Positions 11,414-21,267 of a stretch of DNA of 64,000 nucleotides are shown here, piece by piece. Position numbers and translations under genes: made by a program. The DNA is from an uncultured Pelagibacteraceae bacterium (lineage in GTDB: Bacteria > Pseudomonadota > Alphaproteobacteria > Pelagibacterales > Pelagibacteraceae), in NCBI GenBank assembly GCA_902569735.1, contig CACFVE010000005.1:1-64000 (forward strand), written 5' to 3'. Position 1 is the stretch's first letter, and each line of letters starts with the position of its first letter. The notes below the pieces were generated by a model. It saw only the letters and a list, made by a program, of their open reading frames with translations. It did no database searches and had not been told where the DNA came from.

Positions 11414-11465
11414 AAAAAAAAGATAAACTTTATAGCATGTTTTTCTGCGTCAAATAAATTATTTT

Positions 11466-11490
11466 AATTCCGACTATTATACTAGGAATT
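11466..11490. promoter_or_regulatory. Candidate IscR-type operator (AATTCCGACTATTATACTAGGAATT)
   Basis: AATTCC...GGAATT inverted repeat with core GACTATTATACTAGG, about 35 bp upstream of the iscR ATG. Confidence 0.4.
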
Positions 11491-11522
11491 GTGTTAAAAT
11501 TATTGTATTACACCACTAATTT

Positions 11523-11933
11523 ATGAAACTTACTACTAAAGGAAGATATGCTGTTATGGCAATGGCCGATTTAGCATCAAATATAAATATTGGGGCAACG
11601 AGTCTTTCAGAAATTTCTTTAAGACAGAATATTTCTTTAGCTTATTTAGAACAAATTTTCATAAAATTAAAAAGTAAAAAACTTGTCAAGAGTATAAGGG
11701 GGGCTAATGGAGGATATATCCTAGAAAGACCAGCCTCAGAAATAAAATTATCTCATATTATCTTTGCAGTAGATGAAGAAGTTAGGATGCTTAAATGCAA
11801 AAAACATTCTAAAAAAGGATGTAATAATAAATCTACTAAGTGCATTACTCATAATTTATGGGATGAATTAGACAAACATATTCACGGCTTTTTTGAAAAA
11901 GTGAAATTACAAGATTTGGTGAAACAAAATTAA
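11523..11933 (+). CDS. iscR: Rrf2-family Fe-S regulator IscR
   Basis: [18 protein letters not shown] Rrf2 start; Cys/His cluster C-x7-C-x6-C-x2-H; first gene before sufBCDS. Confidence 0.9.
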   Translation: MKLTTKGRYAVMAMADLASNINIGATSLSEISLRQNISLAYLEQIFIKLKSKKLVKSIRGANGGYILERPASEIKLSHIIFAVDEEVRMLKCKKHSKKGCNNKSTKCITHNLWDELDKHIHGFFEKVKLQDLVKQN

Positions 11934-11947
11934 AACTACAATTAATT

Positions 11948-13384
11948 ATGAAAAATCAAAATATAAATTATAATCAAGACTACAAGTACGGTTTTACTAC
12001 TGAAATAGAAAATATCAAAGCTCCAAAAGGTCTTTCGGAAAAAACAATAAAATTCATTTCTAAAATTAAAAAAGAACCTAAGTGGATGTTAGATTGGAGA
12101 TTAAAGGCATTTAATAGATTAAAAGTTTCAAAAGAGCCAGATTGGCAAAAACCTAAATTTCCGAAAATAGATTATCAAAATTTATATTACTACTCGGCTC
12201 CAAAAAGCATGAAAGATAAACCCAAAAGTTTAGATGAAGTAGATCCTAAACTTATTGAGACATACAACAAACTGGGTATTCCTCTAAACGAACAAAAAAA
12301 ATTGAGTGGAATTGCAGTCGATGCTGTTTTTGACTCAGTATCAGTTGCTACAACTTTTAAAGATGAATTGACAAAAAAAGGTATTATTTTTTGTCCAATA
12401 TCCGAGGCAATTCAAAAACATCCTGACTTGGTAAAAAAATACTTAGGGTCAGTTATTCCTATTAGTGACCATTATTTTGCTACTCTTAATTCTGCAGTTT
12501 TTACTGATGGATCTTTTGTATACATTCCTCCAAACACAAAATGCCCAATGGAACTATCCACCTATTTTAGAATTAATGCCTCTGAAACAGGACAATTTGA
12601 AAGAACTTTAATTATTGCGGACAAAGGTAGTTATGTAAGTTATCTAGAGGGCTGCACAGCTCCTATGAGAGATGAGAACCAACTTCATGCAGCAAATGTA
12701 GAGCTTATTGCTTTAGATGATGCAGAAATTAAATATTCAACAGTTCAGAATTGGTATCCAGGAGATAAAAATGGAGTGGGAGGAATTTATAATTTTGTTA
12801 CAAAACGTGGTGCTTGTAGAGGAAAGAATTCAAAAATTTCTTGGACTCAAGTAGAAACAGGATCAGCTATTACTTGGAAATATCCTAGTTGCATTTTACA
12901 AGGAGATAATTCTGTTGGAGAATTTTATTCAATAGCAATTACTAATAACCACCAGAAAGCAGACACAGGAACAAAAATGATTCATCTCGGAAAAAATACT
13001 AAAAGTAAAATCATTTCAAAAGGGATATCTGCTGGAAAGGCAGACAACACTTATAGAGGATTAGTAGATATAGGAAGAAAAGCACTTAATTCTAGAAATT
13101 ATACTCAATGTGATTCATTATTAATGGGCAATAAGTGCGGGGCTCATACTGTGCCTTATATAAAAAACAAAAACTCTTCATCTACAATTGAACACGAAGC
13201 AACAACCTCTAAAATTAATGAAGAACAATTATTCTACTGTAATCAGAGGGGTTTAAATCAAGAGGAAGCTGTTAGTTTAATTGTTAACGGTTTTTGTAAA
13301 GATGTTTTGCAACAGTTGCCTATGGAATTTGCTGTAGAAGCCCAAAAATTGGTGGGTATCAGTTTAGAGGGAAGTGTAGGCTAA
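11948..13384 (+). CDS. sufB: Fe-S assembly protein SufB
   Basis: SufB signature ([42 protein letters not shown]). Confidence 0.96.
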   Translation: MKNQNINYNQDYKYGFTTEIENIKAPKGLSEKTIKFISKIKKEPKWMLDWRLKAFNRLKVSKEPDWQKPKFPKIDYQNLYYYSAPKSMKDKPKSLDEVDPKLIETYNKLGIPLNEQKKLSGIAVDAVFDSVSVATTFKDELTKKGIIFCPISEAIQKHPDLVKKYLGSVIPISDHYFATLNSAVFTDGSFVYIPPNTKCPMELSTYFRINASETGQFERTLIIADKGSYVSYLEGCTAPMRDENQLHAANVELIALDDAEIKYSTVQNWYPGDKNGVGGIYNFVTKRGACRGKNSKISWTQVETGSAITWKYPSCILQGDNSVGEFYSIAITNNHQKADTGTKMIHLGKNTKSKIISKGISAGKADNTYRGLVDIGRKALNSRNYTQCDSLLMGNKCGAHTVPYIKNKNSSSTIEHEATTSKINEEQLFYCNQRGLNQEEAVSLIVNGFCKDVLQQLPMEFAVEAQKLVGISLEGSVG

Positions 13385-14118
13385 TGTTAGAAATTAAAAA
13401 TTTAAAAGCTTCTGTTGATGGAAAAGATATTCTTAAAGGCCTAAATATTTCTATTAAACCTGGTGAACTTCATGCTATCATGGGACCAAACGGTTCTGGT
13501 AAAAGTACTTTGGCCAACGTTCTTTCTGGAAAAGAAGGTTACAAAATCTCTGGAGAATTAAAATATGAGGGTAAAAATCTTCAAGAAATTCCTATAGAGG
13601 AAAGAGCCCAAAAAGGTATTTTTTTAGCTTTTCAATATCCAACAGAAATACCTGGAGTTAATACAAGTAATTTTTTACGCACATCTTTAAATAAAATTAG
13701 AAAAGCTAAGGGTAAAAAAGAATTAGATGCATTATCTTTTATAAGAATAATCAAAGAAAAATCTAATGAATTAGGAATGGATGAAAAAATGTTGTCCAGA
13801 CAACTTAATGTAGGTTTTTCGGGTGGAGAGAAGAAAAAAAATGAAATTTTACAAATGAAAATATTAGAACCAAATTTGATTATTCTTGACGAAACAGACT
13901 CGGGACTAGATATAGATGCCTTAAAGATTGTTGCTGAGGGAGTAAATTCATCGAGATCAGATAAAAAATCTTTTTTGGTTATCACTCATTATCAAAGATT
14001 ATTAAATTTTATTAATCCGGATTTTGTTCATATTTTATCCAATGGAAAAATTATAAAATCTGGATCAATGAAACTTGCAGAGGATCTAGAAAAAACCGGT
14101 TACAAAGGAATTAAATAA
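13384..14118 (+). CDS. sufC: Fe-S assembly ATPase SufC
   Basis: Walker A GPNGSGKST, signature FSGGEKKKNEILQ, Walker B LIILDETDSGLD. Confidence 0.96.
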   Translation: MLEIKNLKASVDGKDILKGLNISIKPGELHAIMGPNGSGKSTLANVLSGKEGYKISGELKYEGKNLQEIPIEERAQKGIFLAFQYPTEIPGVNTSNFLRTSLNKIRKAKGKKELDALSFIRIIKEKSNELGMDEKMLSRQLNVGFSGGEKKKNEILQMKILEPNLIILDETDSGLDIDALKIVAEGVNSSRSDKKSFLVITHYQRLLNFINPDFVHILSNGKIIKSGSMKLAEDLEKTGYKGIK

Positions 14119-15378
14119 ATGCTTAATTTTAAAATTAACTCTAATGCAATAGAAAAAATAGGTAATTTTAACGCAAAAGAAAAAGAATTTAGATTAAAAA
14201 ATCTAGATAGTTTTAATAAAAATGGATTTCCTAATAAAAAAAGCGAAGACTGGAAATTTTCAGATTTAAGAGAAATAGTTTCAAAAAATTTTAAAAAATT
14301 AGATTTAAAAGTTGTAAAGACCGATGCCCAAAAAATTAAATTTATACAGGAGTTTGACCATAATTATATAATTGTAACTAATGGTGAGCTAACTTCAAGT
14401 AATTTTAAATTTGAAGAAAAAAATAAAATCAAAGTACAAAACTATCTAAATAACAATTTTATAAACAAGCAAGAAAATAACCCTTTAATAAATTTAAATC
14501 ATGCCTTGTCAGATAAAGGTTATTTTTTAGAAGTTGAAGAAAATTATAAACTCAAAAAAATTCTAGTAATTTACAATTTATATACAAATAACTTAAATCA
14601 AAATATATTAAATTGTAAAAATAAAATAAAAATAGGTAAAAATTCTGAACTGCACATTTTAGAATATACGATCAATCGGTCTAAAAAGAACTTTTTTAAT
14701 AATATTTATGAGAATGTTGTTTTAGAACAATCTGCTATTTATAAAAATATTTGTATTTATAATGAAAAAAGTTTTGGTTATTTTCACAAATATTCTTCTA
14801 ACAAACTAGATACAAAATCTAGTTCTACTTTTTTTATATTTCCTTCAGGATTAAAATTTAATAAATTAGATTTAGAATTTGATTTAAACGGTGAAAATAG
14901 TGAATGCAATCTACAAGCAGCATCATATTTAAATCATGATGATCATCAAGAAATTAAAACTAGAATTAATCATTTTGCTCCTAATTGCAAAAGTTTTCAA
15001 AAAGTTAAGAACGTTTTAGACTCAGAGAGCAAAGGCATCTATCAGGGAAAAATCTTTGTAAAAGATATTGCTCAAAAAACTGATGCTTATCAATTAAGCA
15101 AAGCAATTCTATTAAATGATGATTCAGAATTTAATTCGAAACCCGAATTAGAAATCTATGCTGATGATGTCAAATGCTCTCATGGATCTTCTTCGGGTAG
15201 TATAGACGAAGACTCAATATTTTATTTAATGAGCAGAGGTTTAAACAGACAAGAAGCAATTAAATTACTTGTTGAAGGTTTTTTGAGTGAGATAACCAAC
15301 GAGATTAAAAGTAATTCTATAAAGAATTTTATAATAGGAAAGTTAGAAGAACAATTACATGAACATAAAAAAAATTAA
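14119..15378 (+). CDS. sufD: Fe-S assembly protein SufD
   Basis: SufB/D C-terminal domain (DDVKCSHGSSSGSIDEDSIFYLMSRGLNRQEAIKLLVEGF); position in operon. Confidence 0.93.
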   Translation: MLNFKINSNAIEKIGNFNAKEKEFRLKNLDSFNKNGFPNKKSEDWKFSDLREIVSKNFKKLDLKVVKTDAQKIKFIQEFDHNYIIVTNGELTSSNFKFEEKNKIKVQNYLNNNFINKQENNPLINLNHALSDKGYFLEVEENYKLKKILVIYNLYTNNLNQNILNCKNKIKIGKNSELHILEYTINRSKKNFFNNIYENVVLEQSAIYKNICIYNEKSFGYFHKYSSNKLDTKSSSTFFIFPSGLKFNKLDLEFDLNGENSECNLQAASYLNHDDHQEIKTRINHFAPNCKSFQKVKNVLDSESKGIYQGKIFVKDIAQKTDAYQLSKAILLNDDSEFNSKPELEIYADDVKCSHGSSSGSIDEDSIFYLMSRGLNRQEAIKLLVEGFLSEITNEIKSNSIKNFIIGKLEEQLHEHKKN

Positions 15379-16576
15379 ATCTGAATTTCCTATATTTAAA
15401 CAAAAGATAAATGGCAAACCATTGGTTTATTTAGATAGCGCAAATTCTTCTCAAAAACCTAAAACTGTGATTAACAGAATTTCAAATTTTTATGAGACAG
15501 AATTTTCAAATGTAGGCAGAAGTGTTCATTCTTTAGCAGTTAAAGCTACTAATAGATTTGAAGATACCAGAGATAAGGTGAAGCTTTATTTAAATGCAAA
15601 ACATAGGGAAGAAATTATTTTTACTAAAAGTGCAACGGAATCAATTAATTTAGTAGCATCATCATTTGGAGAAAAATTTATCAATAAAGGCGATGAAATT
15701 TTAACAACTGAATTAGAACATCATTCAAATTATATACCATGGTATTTTATAGGAAAAAAAAAGGGAGCAGTAATCAAATTTGCTCCAGTTAATGAAAAAG
15801 GGGAAGTAGAAATAGATGAAATTAAAAAACTAATAACTAATAAAACAAAAATAATTGCTATAACTCATATATCAAATGTGACGGGAACCATAATGCCAAT
15901 AAAAAAGATAATTGATTTAGCCAAAGAAAAAAAAATTCCTGTTTTAATAGATGGAACTCAAGGAGCACCACATCTAAAATTAGATATGCAAAATCTTGAT
16001 TGTGATTTTTATGCAATTTCTTGTCATAAAATGTATGGTCCAAATGGTTTAGGAATTCTTTACGCTAAAAAGAAGTGGTTAGATGAACTTCCTCCTTACC
16101 AAGGGGGAGGAGGTATGATTAGCGAAGTGTTAAAAGATAAAGTAACTTTTGCGTCTTCACCAACTAAATTTGAAGCAGGAACTATGCAAACAGCAGAAGT
16201 CGTGGGCTTTTTTGAAGCAATTAATTTTATTGAGAGTTTAGGAATTAAAAACATAATAAATCATGAAAATGAAGTCCTTGAATATGGTATTGAAAAATTA
16301 AAGAAAAATAATTCAGTAAATATCATTGGAGATCCAAAAAACAGAGGTTCAGTAATGTGTTTTACAATGAAAGGAATCCATCCACATGATATAGCAACAA
16401 TTTTAGATGAAGACGGTGTAGCAATAAGAGCGGGACATCATTGTTGTCAAATACTACATGATAAGTTGGGCATACCAGCTACTGCAAGAGCATCTATTGG
16501 TGTCTACAATTCTAAAGAAGATATAGATGTATTATGTGATGCAATTAACAACTGTAAAAAAGTTTTTAATATTTAA
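15359..16576 (+). CDS. sufS: Cysteine desulfurase SufS
   Basis: PLP lysine context AISCHKMYGPNGLGILY, RAGHHCCQ active-site Cys motif; 20-nt overlap with sufD. Confidence 0.95.
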   Translation: MNIKKIKSEFPIFKQKINGKPLVYLDSANSSQKPKTVINRISNFYETEFSNVGRSVHSLAVKATNRFEDTRDKVKLYLNAKHREEIIFTKSATESINLVASSFGEKFINKGDEILTTELEHHSNYIPWYFIGKKKGAVIKFAPVNEKGEVEIDEIKKLITNKTKIIAITHISNVTGTIMPIKKIIDLAKEKKIPVLIDGTQGAPHLKLDMQNLDCDFYAISCHKMYGPNGLGILYAKKKWLDELPPYQGGGGMISEVLKDKVTFASSPTKFEAGTMQTAEVVGFFEAINFIESLGIKNIINHENEVLEYGIEKLKKNNSVNIIGDPKNRGSVMCFTMKGIHPHDIATILDEDGVAIRAGHHCCQILHDKLGIPATARASIGVYNSKEDIDVLCDAINNCKKVFNI

Positions 16577-17023
16577 ATGGAATTGAAAGAATTATATCAA
16601 GAAATAATTTTAGATCATGCTAAAAATCCTCGCAATAAAGGCAAATGTGAAAACTATAACCATGATGCAAAAGCTCATAATCCTTTATGTGGAGATAAAG
16701 TTCATATTTATATAAATCTAGATAACAATAAAAATATTAAAGGTTTAAGTTTTGAAGGAGAAGGATGTGCAATTTCATTAGCATCTGCATCAATTTTAAC
16801 AGATATTTTAAAAGGAAAAGATTTGTCTTTTACAAAAAAAATTATAGAAGATTTTTTAAATATGCTTAAAACTAAAAGCAAGATAACCTTGAATAGTCTA
16901 TCTGAAGATCAAGTAACTACAATTAATTCTTTATCAGGAGTACAGGAATTCCCAATGAGAATAAAGTGTGCTACAATGGCATGGCACACTTTATTATCTG
17001 CAATAGAAAATAAAAATACTTAG
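16577..17023 (+). CDS. sufU: SufU/IscU-like Fe-S scaffold or sulfurtransferase
   Basis: LYQEIILDHAKNPRN, NPLCGD, GEGCAIS, three conserved Cys. Confidence 0.9.
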   Translation: MELKELYQEIILDHAKNPRNKGKCENYNHDAKAHNPLCGDKVHIYINLDNNKNIKGLSFEGEGCAISLASASILTDILKGKDLSFTKKIIEDFLNMLKTKSKITLNSLSEDQVTTINSLSGVQEFPMRIKCATMAWHTLLSAIENKNT

Positions 17024-17024
17024 T

Positions 17025-17327
17025 ATGAGCGATCTTAAAGAAAAAGTAATAAAAGAAATTAAGAAAATTTACGATCCTGAAATTCCTGTTAATATATACG
17101 AATTAGGCTTAATCTATAAAATAGAGATTATTGAAGAAAAAAAGGTCAAAATAGATATGACTTTAACTTCTCCTAATTGTCCTGTAGCAGAAAGTTTGCC
17201 AAAATCTGTTCAAGATAATATATTAAATTTAAAGGATGTTTCTGAAGTTGAACTCAAATTGGTTTGGGATCCTCCTTGGACTAAGGATAAAATGTCAGAA
17301 GCAGCTAAACTAGAATTGAATTTATGA
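17025..17327 (+). CDS. sufT: SufT/MIP18-family (DUF59) Fe-S maturation protein
   Basis: IYDPEIPVNIYELGLIY, MTLTSPNCPVAESLP, WDPPWTKDKMSE. Confidence 0.9.
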   Translation: MSDLKEKVIKEIKKIYDPEIPVNIYELGLIYKIEIIEEKKVKIDMTLTSPNCPVAESLPKSVQDNILNLKDVSEVELKLVWDPPWTKDKMSEAAKLELNL

Positions 17328-17659
17328 GTGAAAAAGTAATTAAACTTAGTGACAAAGCTGTTAGCAGAATAAAAGAAATTATGTCTCAAGCTCAAAACTC
17401 AACTATAGGAGTTAGAGTAGGGGTAAAGTCAGGAGGTTGTGCAGGTATGTCTTATGTTATGGAATATGCAAAGGATGTTAAGCCTAACGAAGAAGTTATA
17501 GAAGATAAAGGTGTAAAAGTTTTAATAGACCCAAAAGCGATAATGTATCTTTTAGGTACAGAAATGGATTACAAAAAGGAAAAATTCTCATCCCAATTTG
17601 TTTTTAAAAATCCTAATGAAACAGAACGATGTGGATGTGGGGAGTCTTTTAAAGTTTAA
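17324..17659 (+). CDS. sufA: HesB/IscA/SufA-family A-type carrier
   Basis: GVRVGVKSGGCAGMSY and C-terminal ERCGCGESF. Confidence 0.92.
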   Translation: MSEKVIKLSDKAVSRIKEIMSQAQNSTIGVRVGVKSGGCAGMSYVMEYAKDVKPNEEVIEDKGVKVLIDPKAIMYLLGTEMDYKKEKFSSQFVFKNPNETERCGCGESFKV

Positions 17660-17662
17660 AAA

Positions 17663-19069
17663 TTATCCGCTGTAATACATTTCAAACTCTATAGGATGTG
17701 GCGTATGTTCAAATTTATAGATCTCTTGGAATTTTAAATCAATATAAGCATCTATTTGATCATCCGTGAATACTCCGCCTTGAGTTAAAAATTTTCTATC
17801 TTTGTCTAGACTTTGCATCGCTTCCCTTAATGAACCGCATACTGTCGGTAATTTTTTCACTTCACTTTCAGATAGTGTATACAAATCTTTATCGAAAGAT
17901 TTACCTGGGTCAATTTTATTCTTAATTCCATCAATTCCTGCCATTAACATTGACGCAAATGTTAAGTAAGGATTACCAGCGGCATCAGGGAATCTAATTT
18001 CCATTCTAGCAGCCTTAGGATTGTTTATGATTGGAATTCTACATGATGCAGATCTATTTCTTGCTGAGTAGGCTAAAATTACAGGAGCTTCAAAACCAGG
18101 TATTAGTCTTTTATAGCTATTCGTAGTAGCATTAGAAAAAGCGTTTATTGCTTTAGCATGTTTTAAGATTCCTCCAATATAGTATAAAGCTGTTTTCGAT
18201 AATCCAGAATATTCTTTACCCATAAATACTGGTGTACTTCCTTTCCAAATCGACTGGTGACAGTGCATACCTGATCCATTATCACCTTTTACAGGTTTAG
18301 GCATAAAAGTAGCTGTCTTACCAAATGAGTGGGTAACCATTTGAACTGCATATTTATAAAGTTGCAGATTATCAGCCATGTTAGTTAATGTTCCAAAATA
18401 CATACCTAGCTCGTGTTGGCTAGGAGCAACCTCGTGGTGGTGTTTTTCTACTTTAACACCCATATCTTTAAGAGCTTTTAAATACTCTCCTCTCATATCT
18501 TGGGCACTATCTACAGGAGGAACAGGAAAATATCCTCCTTTAATTCCAGGTCTGTGACCCATGTTGCCATTTTCATATTTTTTTCCGGTATTGTACGGAC
18601 CTTCTGAACTATCAATGCTAAAACTTGTTTCGTTCATATCATTTTTAAATCTAACGTCGTCGAATACAAAAAATTCTGGTTCAGGACCAAAATAAGATTT
18701 ATCTCCAATTCCAGATTTTTTTAAATAAGACTCAGCTTTTTTAGCAGTTCCCCTTGGATCTCTTTCATAGGGATCTTTATTCACTGCATCAAGAATGTCA
18801 CAAAAAATATTTAGCGTTGTATGAGAATTAAACGGATCGATAATTGGTCTAGTTAAGTCAGGTTTTAAAAGCATGTCTGACTGATTAATAGCTTTCCAGC
18901 CAGCGATTGATGAACCATCAAAAAACACACCGTCATTCAGCAATTCATCATCAACAACGGTAGCGTCCATTGTTACATGTTGCAGCTTACCTCTAGGATC
19001 AGTAAATCTTAAGTCAACGAATTCTACCTGCTTGTCTTTCATTAATTTAAGAATATTTTTCGAACTCAT
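17663..19069 (-). CDS. glnA: Glutamine synthetase type I
   Basis: VDLRFTDPRGKLQH, GPEPEFFVFD, NGSGMHCHQS, adenylylation-type C-terminal region. Confidence 0.97.
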   Translation of the reverse strand: MSSKNILKLMKDKQVEFVDLRFTDPRGKLQHVTMDATVVDDELLNDGVFFDGSSIAGWKAINQSDMLLKPDLTRPIIDPFNSHTTLNIFCDILDAVNKDPYERDPRGTAKKAESYLKKSGIGDKSYFGPEPEFFVFDDVRFKNDMNETSFSIDSSEGPYNTGKKYENGNMGHRPGIKGGYFPVPPVDSAQDMRGEYLKALKDMGVKVEKHHHEVAPSQHELGMYFGTLTNMADNLQLYKYAVQMVTHSFGKTATFMPKPVKGDNGSGMHCHQSIWKGSTPVFMGKEYSGLSKTALYYIGGILKHAKAINAFSNATTNSYKRLIPGFEAPVILAYSARNRSASCRIPIINNPKAARMEIRFPDAAGNPYLTFASMLMAGIDGIKNKIDPGKSFDKDLYTLSESEVKKLPTVCGSLREAMQSLDKDRKFLTQGGVFTDDQIDAYIDLKFQEIYKFEHTPHPIEFEMYYSG

Positions 19070-19192
19070 TATTCTGCCTTTTTTTTGTTAATGATTAAAT
19101 TTTCCAAGAACATATATAAGTATTGATTTCAATATATAATAATTAGTATATAACAGCTATGCAATTTATTCATAATACAATCAATACTTGAA

Positions 19193-20080
19193 ATGAGAGA
19201 AGCCAAAACAGGGGATATATTACTTTTAACTTTACTAGGTTTAATTTGGGGTTCCTCATTTTTTAATATTAAAATTGCTACTTATTCTTATGAGCCTTTC
19301 ACTTTAGCTTTAATAAGAGTAATTTTTGCCAGTTTACCTTTGTTGATACTTTGCAAGTATAAAAAAATAAAAGTTCAGGCATTCTCGAAAAACTGGAAAC
19401 CATATGCTTTGATAGGCCTTTGTAATATTGCAATTCCTTTTACATTAATTGCTATTGGAACAGCAAAAATTAATAGTTATTTGGCTGCAATGTTAATGAG
19501 CACTACACCAATGAGCGGATCAATACTTGCTCATTTTTTTACTAAAGATGAAAAAATAACATTATTAAAATCTATCGGAATTCTAATTGGTTTTTTGGGG
19601 ATATTGTTTTTATTTTTTGATAAATTGGTTATTAATCAAAGTAACTTTATTTATGTGCTTATCACTATTCTTGGTTCTACGTTTTATTCTATAGGAGGAA
19701 TTTTAACATTAAAATTAAAAGCAAAAGGAAATGAAAATGTAACTACTTCCACAACACTGTGGTCAGTCATTTTTTTATTACCTTTATCAATATTTTTTGA
19801 AACACCATGGGAATTAACTCCTTCCGTGGAGTCCACCTTATCACTTTTATATCTTGGAGTAGTTGCTACTGGGTTAGCTTGGTTAATTAGATTTAGAATA
19901 TTAACTGTGAATGGTTTAGTTTTTCAGACTCAAGTAGCTTATTTAATTCCTATTTTTGGAGTTTTATTTGGATATTTTTTAATGGATGAAATAATTACTT
20001 GGAGAGTTTTAATTTCATTGATTATAATAATATTAGGTATTTATATTGTTAAAAAGAACAACAAAGGTATAGAAAAATAA
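19193..20080 (+). CDS. EamA/DMT-superfamily transporter
   Basis: Repeated hydrophobic helices, LGLIWGSSFFNIK, two EamA-like halves. Confidence 0.85.
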   Translation: MREAKTGDILLLTLLGLIWGSSFFNIKIATYSYEPFTLALIRVIFASLPLLILCKYKKIKVQAFSKNWKPYALIGLCNIAIPFTLIAIGTAKINSYLAAMLMSTTPMSGSILAHFFTKDEKITLLKSIGILIGFLGILFLFFDKLVINQSNFIYVLITILGSTFYSIGGILTLKLKAKGNENVTTSTTLWSVIFLLPLSIFFETPWELTPSVESTLSLLYLGVVATGLAWLIRFRILTVNGLVFQTQVAYLIPIFGVLFGYFLMDEIITWRVLISLIIIILGIYIVKKNNKGIEK

Positions 20081-20081
20081 A

Positions 20082-21155
20082 ATGCAACCAGATTCAGTTG
20101 AGTTAAGTTTTTTATCAATTTTTGCATTTATAACTTTTTTTATCTTTCTAATTGTTAGCAAATATTCTAATAAACAAGATAATGGTATTCTTTTAGATGA
20201 TGATTTTTTAAAACCCCAAGCATTTCACAATGAAGCAATATCTCGCAGCGGAGGAATAGCTAGCTTAATATCCTTATTTCTATTTTTTGGTATTTACTAT
20301 CTTCTTTTTTCAAATATTCTTTATGACTATATTTTTCTATGTACTAGTTTATTTTTAGTGGGTTATTTGGATGATTTAAAGATAGAGATTAGACCGAATA
20401 TTAGATTAATACTAATGGTTATTTTTTTAACTATTTTTATTATTTTTCTACCCATAAATATCAATAATATAGATTTAATTTTTTTAAATTTATGGTTGGA
20501 CAATAAAATATTTTCCATTTTTTTTATACTTTTATGTTTTTTATTTATAGTCAACGGAGCAAATTTAATAGATGGTTTTAATGGCCTTTTGACAATTAAT
20601 TTAATAATCATAAATACGGTTTTATTATTTATTAATTTAAATAATAATGAAATTGAGTTTTCATTTTTTTTAACTGGGCAAGTTGTCATTTTAATTTCAT
20701 TTCTTCTTTTTAATTTTCCTAAAGCTAAAATTTTTCTAGGAGATGGCGGAGCATATTTATTTGGATCTTTAGTTGCTTTAAATGCCATCATTACTAATAA
20801 TTTAAATCCACAGGTTTCTTCTTTCTTTTTTTGTATATTATTATTTTATTTATTTTTTGAAGTTTTCTTTTCTTTTATTAGAAAAGTTTATCAAAGAAAA
20901 TCGCCTGTTGTTCCGGATAAACAACATATGCACATGCTTTCTTTTATAAAAATTTCTGAAAAATTTGGAGTTAATAAGGGCAATTATATTAATTCTATCC
21001 TTATAAATTCAATTTTTTCTATACTAGTTTTACCTAGCACATATTTTGCTGAAAATAGTTTAATTTGTAAGTATTGGTTTTTTTCTTTAATCTTAGTTTA
21101 TACATTTCTTTATATTAGACTTTATCGTTTAACAAAAAATCAAATTGATATATAA
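20082..21155 (+). CDS. Glycosyltransferase family 4 (WecA/MraY-like polyprenyl-phosphate sugar-1-phosphate transferase)
   Basis: NEAISRSGGIASL, VGYLDDLKIEIRPNIRL, NGANLIDGFNGL, KIFLGDGGAYLFGSL. Confidence 0.88.
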   Translation: MQPDSVELSFLSIFAFITFFIFLIVSKYSNKQDNGILLDDDFLKPQAFHNEAISRSGGIASLISLFLFFGIYYLLFSNILYDYIFLCTSLFLVGYLDDLKIEIRPNIRLILMVIFLTIFIIFLPININNIDLIFLNLWLDNKIFSIFFILLCFLFIVNGANLIDGFNGLLTINLIIINTVLLFINLNNNEIEFSFFLTGQVVILISFLLFNFPKAKIFLGDGGAYLFGSLVALNAIITNNLNPQVSSFFFCILLFYLFFEVFFSFIRKVYQRKSPVVPDKQHMHMLSFIKISEKFGVNKGNYINSILINSIFSILVLPSTYFAENSLICKYWFFSLILVYTFLYIRLYRLTKNQIDI

Positions 21156-21172
21156 ATCAACGATTATAATTT

Positions 21173-21257
21173 GGGCAAGTGGCGGAATTGGTATACGCGC
21201 TGGTCTTAGAAACCAGTGCCGCAAGGCTTAAGAGTTCGAGTCTCTTCTTGCCCACCA
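21173..21257 (+). tRNA. tRNA-Leu (anticodon TAG), CCA encoded
   Basis: Acceptor gggcaag/cttgccc, anticodon stem-loop ctggt-cttagaa-accag, long variable arm, T-loop gttcgagtc, ACCA end. Confidence 0.95.
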
Positions 21258-21267
21258 GAATAAAAAT

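Noticed and set aside
13632-13985. 117-aa minus-strand ORF inside sufC
   Set aside because: Antisense to conserved ATPase motifs; no independent support.
20363-20791. 142-aa minus-strand ORF inside the WecA-like gene
   Set aside because: Antisense, Lys/Ile-rich, mirrors the hydrophobic helices of the sense gene.
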